Source: Psychrobacter sp. (GTDB taxonomy: Bacteria; Pseudomonadota; Gammaproteobacteria; Pseudomonadales; Moraxellaceae). Taken from it: DNA of 13,774 nucleotides. The position numbers were made by a program, and so were the translations under genes. This document shows positions 1 through 6,666 of this stretch, one piece after another. Every line of letters begins with the position of its first letter. Position 1 is the first letter of the stretch. Location of the stretch: positions 1 to 13,774 of the forward strand of contig NZ_JAKDJE010000076.1 of NCBI RefSeq assembly GCF_030454045.1, read 5' to 3'. Below the pieces are notes generated by a model. That model saw only the letters and a program-made list of their open reading frames with translations, searched no databases and had not been told where the DNA came from.

Positions 1-122
1 AGACAGTATATAGCTTTAGAGCCTACGCCAGCATGAATAATGTCCATTACACCACTAATTGCTATGACAAATACAATGTAGCAGGGGATAACGTTACTAG
101 ACGTCAGCCGGTGCCAGATCAT
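1..122 (-). CDS. possible partial membrane-protein ORF running off the left edge
   Basis: On the minus strand a frame stays open from an ATG at 120-122 to the window edge (about 40 codons). A second in-frame ATG lies at 45-47. The translation contains a hydrophobic stretch (IPCYIVFVIAISGV) followed by MDIIHAGVGSKAIYC, which reads like the start of a transmembrane protein. It overlaps the last 8 codons of the FAD oxidoreductase and neither ATG has a strong ribosome binding site, so the start is undecided. I do not recognise the family. It may be a chance open frame; the hydrophobic composition is the only positive evidence. Confidence 0.25.
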   Translation of the reverse strand, partial: MIWHRLTSSNVIPCYIVFVIAISGVMDIIHAGVGSKAIYC

Positions 123-1725
123 TTAGCGTGGCATCACGAATGCTGTGATTGACATCTGCCATTGCAGCAGGAAAGCCACGCTGCTCAGCGAGTACACGTG
201 CAACCTTATCAACAGCCAGACCATCGTTATGTGTCAAGTACGACCATTCGTGTGCGTAGCGGCTACGATTCATTGGCGTATCGTTCTGTATCAATCCGAG
301 CGTCGTCAGCTCATTCACTATCTGATCAGAGGCGATCAAAGTCGAAGATGCTTTGACATTTTCTGCACGAGCGTAACGTATATTAGAATACAAGCTTACG
401 TCAGCCACTCGCAACGTATCATCTTCTCCAGGAATTTGCTGCCCACCATATAGCGCATTGCCAACAGTGCGTGCACTATTGAACGTCGGTACAAACTCAG
501 CCACATATTCAATCGCCTGCTGGCTACGCGCTTGTAGCGGCGCTTTGTCCCAGCCATCCTCGATATAGTGTACGTATTGCTGTGGTAGTTTAGGCTGAGC
601 GCTGTCTGAGCTAGATGCGACCAGACCGTCATCAAATAAGGTAATGGCTTTACTCATGCCATGTATCTGAAAATACCCACCCGGATAGGGGGTTAACTGC
701 GCCATGCCTTCGGGCGTACCTCGTTGACCATAAACAATAATCTCAGGTATCTGTCCACCTGCATCGCCCCAATGGATGACATAAGAGGATTTAAACTCGA
801 CCATGCGCGTGACTTCAACACCGACCATGTCATCGATGACACCAGTGCGAAAACCGCAAGCATTGACCAAATAATCGACTTCGATAGATTCAGCTTGAGA
901 GTCGTTTGCTTGCTGATAGTCAATGCGCCATTTGGTAACATGGTGATCGGCATTGGTGCAGTTTTCACAATCCACAGGGACTACTTTTTGTACTGTGGTG
1001 TCAGTAAAGACATGGGCATGATCATATTCTTCAAGCGCCAACTGCGCAGAAGCCGCCAAGCGAAAGATATTCCAGCCATATTCTTGTACGACAATCAGCG
1101 GAAATTTGACCTTGTTCAAATCTAAATATTTGGCAACGGGTATCATCCACTCATCAACCGTACTTGGTACTTCAACTTGCTCACGCTCAGACAACTCAAG
1201 CAACTGCTCATGGCTATAGAGCTGATAGTAATCCTCAGGTTCGCCAAGTACTTTATTGTTGACATCCTGCTCGATAAGCTCTTGATAAGCTTCTGTCAAA
1301 ATATCCAAACGCGGCAGCAAGTCTTCAGGCAGTCCTTCATCGCGTGTCGGCACCGCAAATACAGTAGGACGAACATCGATGGTATAAGGATAGAGACGTA
1401 ATATATCAATACATTGCTTGAGGAGCGCCACACAATCTTCATCAGGTATCTCGCGGTACAAGTTGCCGCCAGCATGCAAGTGACACATTGGTGGACCATC
1501 AATGAGTGATTTTTTCTTCTCAAACAAGTAAGTCTCAAGACCTAGTGCGGCGAGGCGAATGGCAATCGTTGAGCCTGCAGTACCGCCGCCCAAAATACCG
1601 ACGCGTTTAGTAGGACGTTTGATTGGCGAGCTTTGATAATCTCCATAAGACAGCACCTTAGAAGAATCATCTTGTTTGACAGAATGAGCGTGATTTTTAT
1701 TAGAAGACTGAGTCATTGTCGTCAT
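97..1725 (-). CDS. FAD-dependent oxidoreductase, substrate unknown
   Basis: This 542-residue protein is a probable soluble flavoenzyme. Residues 41-70 form an N-terminal Rossmann dinucleotide-binding unit: the glycine motif GGGTAG is at 46-51, and the acidic residue closing the second beta strand is E69, as expected for binding FAD ribose. A second segment, VDYLVNACGFRTG at 283-295, matches the usual 'VVNAxG' FAD contact of DAO/GR2-type oxidoreductases. The conserved-looking CHLHAGGNLYREI at 81-93 follows the first unit. About 40 polar residues precede the Rossmann fold; there is no signal peptide. The ATG at 1723-1725 is preceded by AAGGA four bases away; an ATG three codons further in is possible. 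The gene stands alone, transcribed away from the lipoprotein gene, with repeats and a palindrome upstream that could be operators. The family is recognised only as FAD/NAD(P)-binding oxidoreductase; the substrate cannot be named from sequence. Confidence 0.85.
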   Translation of the reverse strand: MTTMTQSSNKNHAHSVKQDDSSKVLSYGDYQSSPIKRPTKRVGILGGGTAGSTIAIRLAALGLETYLFEKKKSLIDGPPMCHLHAGGNLYREIPDEDCVALLKQCIDILRLYPYTIDVRPTVFAVPTRDEGLPEDLLPRLDILTEAYQELIEQDVNNKVLGEPEDYYQLYSHEQLLELSEREQVEVPSTVDEWMIPVAKYLDLNKVKFPLIVVQEYGWNIFRLAASAQLALEEYDHAHVFTDTTVQKVVPVDCENCTNADHHVTKWRIDYQQANDSQAESIEVDYLVNACGFRTGVIDDMVGVEVTRMVEFKSSYVIHWGDAGGQIPEIIVYGQRGTPEGMAQLTPYPGGYFQIHGMSKAITLFDDGLVASSSDSAQPKLPQQYVHYIEDGWDKAPLQARSQQAIEYVAEFVPTFNSARTVGNALYGGQQIPGEDDTLRVADVSLYSNIRYARAENVKASSTLIASDQIVNELTTLGLIQNDTPMNRSRYAHEWSYLTHNDGLAVDKVARVLAEQRGFPAAMADVNHSIRDATLNDLAPADV

Positions 1726-1799
1726 TATATCCTTAGTAGCATTTGCATCAGGCCATGCTCGGTGTAATCGTTAAATGTCTTGTAACTATTGATATGCGT

Positions 1800-1810
1800 G
1801 TAACAGTTAC
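1800..1810. promoter_or_regulatory. 11-base palindrome upstream of the FAD oxidoreductase
   Basis: GTAACAGTTAC is a perfect odd palindrome around the A at 1805. An additional GTAAC half-site lies 18 bases away at 1782-1786. It sits about 75-85 bases upstream of the oxidoreductase start and immediately beside the tandem repeats at 1811-1840. The spacing suits an operator for a dimeric regulator (TetR or LysR style), but no regulator gene is in the window and the assignment is inference. Confidence 0.35.
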
Positions 1811-1840
1811 TAAGTTCAATACATATAAGTTCAATATATA
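1811..1840. repeat. tandem 15-bp direct repeat in the oxidoreductase promoter region
   Basis: The units TAAGTTCAATACATA (1811-1825) and TAAGTTCAATATATA (1826-1840) match at 14 of 15 positions and are directly adjacent. On the minus strand each unit contains TTGAAC, a fair -35-like hexamer pointing toward the FAD oxidoreductase, although I see no good -10 at 16-18 bases from either copy. It is either a duplicated promoter element or a pair of activator/repressor sites. Confidence 0.6.
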
Positions 1841-2235
1841 GATGTGAGTAGAAACAAATTGTGTTTTCTATTGTGTAGTAATGCTTTATTTCTATAGGTT
1901 TATTTTACGAAGAACTGCAGACAATATGATGACAAATACGTAAGTGGATGCATGAGTTTTGTCAACGGGTCTCGATATACATAAAGTCTTTTGTGACGGC
2001 TAAAAGAAGAGTAATAATAGGAAGTCACCAAGCTGGTCATTTTTTGGTAATCGAAAGCCTTTATATTTAATCGTTTTGTAAAATTTAGCCACTTTTGTAA
2101 GTTTGTATATGGATGGGCGTGATAGCCAAAAACCCTGTGCTATATTTGTTTTGCTGAAGTGAGGTAAACGTTTTGTTTTTATCATTGTTCCAATCAACAT
2201 AAAGACAGCGCATAAAATTTATTATTAAAAATTAC
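1841..2235. other. AT-rich gap between divergent genes, no gene seen
   Basis: This AT-rich stretch lies between the oxidoreductase upstream repeats and the lipoprotein gene. A 66-codon minus-strand frame at 2000-2200 has no ribosome binding site, low-complexity composition and no recognisable family, so I do not call it. A promoter for the lipoprotein gene must lie near its right end, but no -35/-10 pair with acceptable spacing stands out. Confidence 0.5.
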
Positions 2236-2247
2236 AAGGAAGTGACT

Positions 2248-2682
2248 ATGAAAAATATCATGATGTTGTCTGCACTAACAGGCGCATTAGCACTGACCGG
2301 TTGTACGACGCTAAAAAGCGTCGTGGGTAATGACATGTCAGGTACGCACGAAGTGCAAGCAACCAACAACAACACGGCTCCTGTCGCTAGCAAAAATGGC
2401 GTATTGGTAGATGCAACGAATCACATGACGCTTTATACGTATGACAAAGATTCGATGAATAAGTCAGACTGCGGCGCCGCCTGTCAGGTTGTTTGGCCAA
2501 TTTTCCAAGCACCAAGCAATGCAAAACCTTCTGGTCAGTTTGCTGCATTCAAACGTGAAGATGGAAAGTATCAATGGGCGATGAACGGTAAGCCTTTATA
2601 CTTCTATGCTAATGATACAAAGATGGGTGACAAAGACGGCGATAACAAATTCGACGTTTGGCATGTTATTCCAACCAAATAA
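2248..2682 (+). CDS. small lipoprotein with PF03640-type secreted repeats
   Basis: This 144-residue precursor has a short basic-hydrophobic signal and the lipobox LTGC at 16-19, so Cys19 should be lipidated. The residue after it is Thr, which predicts sorting to the outer membrane. After a Thr/Asn-rich linker (20-50) come two degenerate copies of the family motif: one around 51-83 (VLVDATNHMTLYTYDKD, then CGAAC with C75 and C79, then VVWP) and one around 112-141 (GKPLYFYANDTKMGD to FDVWHVI). This is the 'secreted repeat of unknown function' pattern of lipoprotein family 15 (COG4315). ATG at 2248 is chosen because AAGGA at 2236-2240 sits 7 bases before it; the upstream in-frame GTG at 2242 lies directly against that site. 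C75 and C79 may form a disulfide. The biochemical role is unknown. Confidence 0.85.
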   Translation: MKNIMMLSALTGALALTGCTTLKSVVGNDMSGTHEVQATNNNTAPVASKNGVLVDATNHMTLYTYDKDSMNKSDCGAACQVVWPIFQAPSNAKPSGQFAAFKREDGKYQWAMNGKPLYFYANDTKMGDKDGDNKFDVWHVIPTK

Positions 2683-2722
2683 GGTGTCATGATATTATCT
2701 TAAGGTAAAAGTAGCTTAAGAC

Positions 2723-2756
2723 AAAAAAGCAGCCCTATCATAGAGGCTGCTTTTTT
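2723..2756. terminator. bidirectional terminator between lipoprotein and YceI genes
   Basis: The arms AAAAAAGCAGCC (2723-2734) and GGCTGCTTTTTT (2745-2756) are perfectly complementary (12 bp). The A and T tracts on opposite sides give a U-run for transcripts of either direction. It sits 40 bases after the lipoprotein stop and 34 bases after the YceI stop, so it serves the convergent pair. Confidence 0.85.
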
Positions 2757-2790
2757 ATGGCTAGTAGTAAATGCTAGAAGCTAACAAGAC

Positions 2791-3396
2791 TTATTTTGAC
2801 TTCTTTTCTACCAACTCACCATCTATCTGAATAGGAACGTTGGTGGTGATGCCTTGTGAGTAAGCGTCCATACCATACGCTGTACGATCGATGTTACCTG
2901 TTGCACGGAAGCCAACCACAGGTTCTTTGGTCAAAGGACTGTCATCAATTTTCTTTAATGTAAGATTGAGAGTCAGTGGCTTGGTTTGACCAAGTAAGGT
3001 GAAGTCACCCGTTACTTTTGCCTGCTGTGGATTGATAAAGTTAACCTGAGTGGATTTAAAGCTCATGGTAGGGTACTTCTCAACATTGAAAAACTCGTCG
3101 GTTTTTAGATGCTCGTCACGGGCTTCCCAACCAGTATCAATACTGTCTGTATCTACAACAAAGTTAAATTGAGTTTGATTTGGGTTTTTTAGATCGAACT
3201 GTACAGTGCCATCGACATCACTGAAGTGACCCATCACCGTAGAGAATCCCAAGTGCTCTACTGAAAACCCAACGCGAGTGTGCGAGTCGTCTAGTTGCCA
3301 TTGAGTCGGTAGCGCCGCGCTTGCCATTGTTGTTACAGCAAGTGCTGAGCTGATTAGTAACGCTTTTACAATGGTTTTGGTAGCAGTGTTTATCAT
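2791..3396 (-). CDS. periplasmic YceI-family lipid/isoprenoid-binding protein
   Basis: This 201-residue precursor has a Sec signal peptide: charged start, hydrophobic core at about 9-24, and an Ala-Ser-Ala cleavage motif at 25-27. The mature part (about 32-198) is a single YceI domain beginning WQLDDSHTRVGFSVEHLGFS. It continues with the typical GHF(S)DVDGTVQFD, ARDEHLKTDEFFNVEKYPTMSFKS and GDFTLLGQTKPLTLNL segments. YceI proteins have a lipocalin-like beta barrel that binds polyprenyl or similar lipids; the physiological role in this organism cannot be read from sequence. The start ATG at 3394-3396 has AAGGA 7 bases upstream, which fixes it well. Length is normal for the family. It is a single-gene transcript, ending at the shared symmetric terminator. 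Confidence 0.93.
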   Translation of the reverse strand: MINTATKTIVKALLISSALAVTTMASAALPTQWQLDDSHTRVGFSVEHLGFSTVMGHFSDVDGTVQFDLKNPNQTQFNFVVDTDSIDTGWEARDEHLKTDEFFNVEKYPTMSFKSTQVNFINPQQAKVTGDFTLLGQTKPLTLNLTLKKIDDSPLTKEPVVGFRATGNIDRTAYGMDAYSQGITTNVPIQIDGELVEKKSK

Positions 3397-3658
3397 TAAA
3401 GCATCCTTATATAGTCGTGGTGGTCTGACGCTTATTCATCAAGAAATAGCCGCGCCTTTGGTAAAAAAAATCAACATACAGCTTAAAGATAGATCGATAA
3501 CAAAATAAGCTTACTTTAGCTGTGGTTAGATTATCTATATGTAACCAGTTGATTGATTAATTTAACTAACCAAATTATTGTAATAGGTTCCTCTACATAT
3601 CTCAACACTATTTGTGTATTGGTGACAACTTATCACATATCTCTATCACAACTGCGGC

Positions 3659-3687
3659 TTGCGTTGAGTGACAAAAACCGTTAAAAT
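3659..3687 (+). promoter_or_regulatory. candidate promoter of rpmE2 (distal)
   Basis: TTGCGT at 3659-3664 and TAAAAT at 3682-3687 are separated by exactly 17 bases and point toward rpmE2. A start near 3694 would give a leader of about 185 bases. The -10 lies in the loop of an inverted repeat (AAACCG 3675-3680, CGGTTT 3690-3695), so a repressor or structure could occlude it. Confidence 0.45.
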
Positions 3688-3698
3688 CGCGGTTTAAT

Positions 3699-3714
3699 TT
3701 TCCCGCTGGGGAAA
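3699..3714 (+). other. hairpin at the start of the rpmE2 leader
   Basis: TTTCCC (3699-3704) and GGGAAA (3709-3714) form a perfect 6-bp stem with the tetraloop GCTG. It would be the first element of the rpmE2 leader if the distal promoter is used. A second small stem, CTGG/CCAG with a 6-base loop, lies at 3746-3759. No known riboswitch consensus is recognisable. Confidence 0.45.
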
Positions 3715-3777
3715 GGCTAAGTGAGCAGAAGAGTGGTGCTTTGTGCTGGAATAAGCCAGTGACGCAGTTGCCATACT

Positions 3778-3783
3778 TATAAT
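3778..3783 (+). promoter_or_regulatory. candidate -10 box of a proximal rpmE2 promoter
   Basis: A perfect TATAAT lies about 97 bases before the rpmE2 ATG. No convincing -35 hexamer sits 16-18 bases upstream, so it would be either activator-dependent or a chance match. It competes with the better-spaced distal promoter at 3659-3687. Confidence 0.3.
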
Positions 3784-3879
3784 GTCCTTAGTGCCTCAGT
3801 TACGTATGTTTTCGTTTGCTTGAGACATCGCTCATGATGTTGATGCAAATTGCCATACATCGGACCTAGAGAGTTTATT

Positions 3880-4158
3880 ATGCGTAAAGATATCCATCCT
3901 GATTACCAAGAAGTTTTGTTCCATGATACAAACGCTGACGTGTACTTCTTAACTCGTTCAACCGCTAAGACTAAAGCGACTCGTGAATACGAAGGTAAAG
4001 AATACCCATACTACCCACTTGATATCTCAAGTGCGTCGCATCCATTCTATACTGGCGAGCAGCGTAAAACTTCTACTGAAGGCCGTGTTGCTAGCTTCAA
4101 CAAACGCTTTGGTGCATTTGGTGGCCGTAGCAAGAAAGCTGCTGACGCTGCTGAATAA
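3880..4158 (+). CDS. rpmE2: 50S ribosomal protein L31 type B
   Basis: This 92-residue ribosomal protein begins MRKDIHPDYQEVLFHDTNAD and contains SSASHPFYTGEQRK and a basic tail ending around FGGRSKKAA. These are signatures of L31 type B (YkgM-like). There are no cysteines, so the zinc-binding CxxC pairs of ordinary L31 are absent. In many bacteria this paralogue replaces zinc-containing L31 when zinc is scarce, often under Zur control; I see no clear Zur-type palindrome upstream here. The ATG at 3880 is preferred over the in-frame TTG at 3850 because the family starts there and a purine-rich AGAGAG lies 6 bases before it. It is a single-gene unit with a long leader and a strong terminator. 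L31 sits in the large subunit and bridges to the 30S head. Confidence 0.95.
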   Translation: MRKDIHPDYQEVLFHDTNADVYFLTRSTAKTKATREYEGKEYPYYPLDISSASHPFYTGEQRKTSTEGRVASFNKRFGAFGGRSKKAADAAE

Positions 4159-4176
4159 TTTATACCTATGGTGTAA

Positions 4177-4238
4177 ATGTGTTTAAAAACAAAAAAAACC
4201 GCTGACTATTCAGCGGTTTTTTTTGTTTTTAAACACAT
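4177..4238. terminator. very long perfect inverted-repeat terminator (29-bp stem)
   Basis: Bases 4177-4205 and 4210-4238 are perfectly complementary over 29 bp around a 4-base loop CTAT. The GC core CCGCTGA/TCAGCGG is flanked by 8-A/8-T tracts, giving a U-run on either strand. It lies 18 bases after the rpmE2 stop and 6 bases after the end of the esterase gene on the other strand, so it terminates both. Its right end also forms a separate palindrome, AAACACATGTGTTT at 4231-4244. Confidence 0.9.
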
Positions 4239-4244
4239 GTGTTT

Positions 4245-5111
4245 TTAGGCACTAACACTTGAGTGTGTTTGGTCATCAGCCTGAATGGCAGATGGAGCCA
4301 ATAACTGCGTAATGTTTTCTACAATTTGCTGTGCCCAATAACCATACATCAGGCTACTCGGATGAAATCCATCACTGGCAAACATCACGGCAATATCAAT
4401 AGGCTGACCATTGCCATGCTCTTTTATCATGCGGGCAAAGTCAGTTGCCATATAGTTGACACCGTCATGAGCAGCGCAGACTTTTTGCAATATCTCATCA
4501 AGTATTGAGGCCTTTGCCCCAACGAAGTTGTTGAGCGGAGAGGGGATGGCAGGCATTTGCGCCATCGGTGGTAAGCTCAAAAAAATCAACTCGCGTACGC
4601 CAAATTTACGCTGTGCAATATGGATGATGTCTTCGATCTGCTGTTGCCATTTGTGGACTGCCACATTGGAGGTGGTGTCGTTGACGCCCACGCTCAGCAG
4701 CATCACATCGATAGGTTGGTCAGGAGTAGGGAGGACATATAATCTGCGCAAAATATCAAAGCTGGTATGACCAGTCGTCGCTTGTAATGACCAATTGAGC
4801 CGCGCAAAGTTTGATTGAATAACCTCATTGTTTTGCAATATCGGAATCAGTTTGCCGACCAGTGCCTCTTGCTGAGTCTGACTGCCAACACCTGCTGCGG
4901 CCGAGTCACCCACCACCATCAAATTGAGCGTCTCTTGAGCTTTGGTTGAGCCATCAGCAGGCGGCTCGGATAGTTCAATCATCCCGTGCCTTTCACCGTT
5001 TGGCTCTGGCAGACGAACGGTTTCACGCTTGATTTTGCGTCCTTGATAAAGATATACAGGGGCAAGTAGGACATCTTTTGCTATAGATGTCAGTTTGTTG
5101 GTGTCTACCAT
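4245..5111 (-). CDS. SGNH/GDSL-type esterase, third gene of the NAD salvage operon
   Basis: This 288-residue hydrolase shows the SGNH blocks in order. Block I is VVGDSAAAGVG with nucleophile Ser70. Block II is TTGHTS with Gly114. Block III is SVGVNDTTS with Asn144. Block V is DGFHP with Asp247 and His250. Together these give the catalytic triad and oxyanion hole of a lipase/esterase. Residues 12-45 contain a hydrophobic patch plus QGRKIKRETVRLPEP, an element I recall from bacterial SGNH esterases; there is no cleavable signal, so it is probably cytoplasmic or loosely membrane-bound. Its ATG overlaps the nadV stop by 7 bases (ATGGTAG), with a GGGAG site inside nadV, so translation is probably coupled. 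Substrate unknown: an acyl ester or O-acetyl group is expected from the family. Confidence 0.9.
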   Translation of the reverse strand: MVDTNKLTSIAKDVLLAPVYLYQGRKIKRETVRLPEPNGERHGMIELSEPPADGSTKAQETLNLMVVGDSAAAGVGSQTQQEALVGKLIPILQNNEVIQSNFARLNWSLQATTGHTSFDILRRLYVLPTPDQPIDVMLLSVGVNDTTSNVAVHKWQQQIEDIIHIAQRKFGVRELIFLSLPPMAQMPAIPSPLNNFVGAKASILDEILQKVCAAHDGVNYMATDFARMIKEHGNGQPIDIAVMFASDGFHPSSLMYGYWAQQIVENITQLLAPSAIQADDQTHSSVSA

Positions 5112-6502
5112 CCTGCACGCTCCCTAATAGTTGTAAGGCTATCCTCAATCAATAATTGACCATCAACATAGACATCGCGTAATAGGTTGTCTGATGGTCT
5201 ACCCAATGCTTGCTCTTTGATGGTTTTGATCTGGCCATTGCTATCTTGTACCAGTGCCAATCGTCCTTTTTTCGATCGCTTTGAGCGGCTAGTGATAGGG
5301 TCTTTATAAATATCTTTCCATGTGCCATCGATACAGATAGCGCTCGATTTCATCGCCCAGCTCATGGTGTCACGGTTGACTTGTTGCAATAAACCACCGC
5401 CCATACCAAATGTCACGTTTTCTATGCTAAAGCCTGCTTTGATTATCACGTCAATAATTTTGCTTAAGCTTTGTGCGCTGATGCCATCACCTTGAATGAT
5501 GCGCACATAATTAGGCAGCACTTTATAGCCTTTGCTATTGACAGTTGTACCAAACTTCACCGCCAAACGCTCTAAAGCCTCACGAACCACTTTGGTTGAC
5601 TCACCGCTGTCTGGGCGAATAACCAAAGTGCCACCCATATTTTCGACCTCATCTTTTAAGGCATCGCCCCAGATATTGTCGATCGCATTCCATAGGTCGT
5701 AGCTGTCAGACACAACTGAAAAAGCTTTATCTTCGCCGCCGAACTGCTTAATCATATTGTGAAAAGCAGCGGTTTCTCCATCACGTCCCCATGCGGTCAT
5801 TGTGCTGTGCTCCGCCGCTGGAATGGAGAAGGCAGGCATGTCATTACCCATCTGATACCAGCGACTAGCCGCAATCAGTGCTGTCATCGAGTCAGTCCCA
5901 GCAAAGTTGACCAAATGTGCCAAACTACCGAGCGCAATGGTTTCTTGACTGGACGCACCACGTGCGCCAAAGTCATGTAGGCGAAATGGCAGTGACTCTG
6001 TATTGTCCGCTGACTTTTCTAGCGCTTGACGGATAATCTCTTTGCAGTAGCGAGAGACGCTGGCGACGGTCGATGGATACCAAATTGCGCGTAATAGCGC
6101 TGTTTCGATATAGCTAGGCAGCCAATAAAACTCAGGATCAGTGTTGATGACTTGGCAGACCACATTGGATACTGGAACGATGCTGCCTTCAGGGATGGCC
6201 TCAATACGCAGCGGCAAGTAGCCGTTATGCTTATCAACTAGTCGCTCCCAGCCCTCACGATTAAAGGTCAAACCATGCGCGGTGATAACGGCTTCGGCTT
6301 CATCGATATCTTGATGGGTGATAGGGGTGCTCAGGTATTCTTTAATAAAGGCCTGTAGACCAAAGAACACCACATCGTAGTCGCCTTTACGCGCCTCAAC
6401 GTAGCTCGACAGATACTCACTGCCACTTGGGTATTGCACCCAATGTGAGGTTTTATAGCTGTCGCTATTTAAGATTAAATTATTTAAATTACTGGTGTAC
6501 AT
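5105..6502 (-). CDS. nadV: nicotinamide phosphoribosyltransferase
   Basis: This protein makes NMN from nicotinamide and PRPP, the first step of direct nicotinamide salvage. It is 465 residues from ATG and colinear with human NAMPT throughout. In numbering from the GTG one codon upstream, it has DSYKTSHWVQYP at 15-26, HDFGARGASSQET at 177-189, and GTD with D205. PAAEHSTMTAWG carries the phosphorylatable histidine at H233. VIRPDSG at 295-301 and GDGI at 339-342 bind the phosphoribosyl group, and SKRSKKGRL lies near 408. ATG at 6500-6502 is favoured over GTG at 6503-6505 because GAGGAG lies 7 bases before the ATG. It follows nadM by about 165 bases without an evident terminator and overlaps the esterase start, which indicates one operon. 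Cytoplasmic; no key residue is missing. Confidence 0.97.
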   Translation of the reverse strand: MYTSNLNNLILNSDSYKTSHWVQYPSGSEYLSSYVEARKGDYDVVFFGLQAFIKEYLSTPITHQDIDEAEAVITAHGLTFNREGWERLVDKHNGYLPLRIEAIPEGSIVPVSNVVCQVINTDPEFYWLPSYIETALLRAIWYPSTVASVSRYCKEIIRQALEKSADNTESLPFRLHDFGARGASSQETIALGSLAHLVNFAGTDSMTALIAASRWYQMGNDMPAFSIPAAEHSTMTAWGRDGETAAFHNMIKQFGGEDKAFSVVSDSYDLWNAIDNIWGDALKDEVENMGGTLVIRPDSGESTKVVREALERLAVKFGTTVNSKGYKVLPNYVRIIQGDGISAQSLSKIIDVIIKAGFSIENVTFGMGGGLLQQVNRDTMSWAMKSSAICIDGTWKDIYKDPITSRSKRSKKGRLALVQDSNGQIKTIKEQALGRPSDNLLRDVYVDGQLLIEDSLTTIRERAGW

Positions 6503-6531
6503 CACAGAACTCCTCTGCTTTGAAATGCTAT

Positions 6532-6656
6532 CGCTGTTTTGATTAAAAACAGTGACAGCAGGTTAAGCGCCGTCTATCGGCACTGCTATAAAAATAACAA
6601 AATAAATAGTGAGGTTTTTATTAATGATTGAGACAGCTATCGCTTACGCAATCATT
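6532..6656 (-). promoter_or_regulatory. structured nadM-nadV spacer with three inverted repeats
   Basis: Three hairpin candidates fill the spacer before nadV. The first is 6532-6540 with 6546-6554 (9 pairs including one wobble, 5-base loop). The second is GCCG/CGGC at 6569-6572 and 6578-6581. The third is AATGATTG/CAATCATT at 6623-6630 and 6649-6656, with an 18-base loop. None is followed by a U-run on the minus strand, so they do not look like terminators. They may be transcript-stability elements, or an operator in the case of the third. Confidence 0.4.
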
Positions 6657-6666
6657 TACTAAAAAA

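Noticed and set aside
2000..2200. 66-codon minus-strand frame in the gap before the lipoprotein gene
   Set aside because: AT-driven Lys/Phe/Leu composition, no ribosome binding site, no recognisable family.
3850..3879. TTG start giving a longer L31
   Set aside because: The L31 type B family begins at the MRKDIHPDY segment, and the ATG at 3880 has a purine-rich site before it.
6623..6656. 8-bp inverted repeat after nadM as a terminator
   Set aside because: The loop is 18 bases and the minus-strand sequence after it is A-rich, not a T-run.
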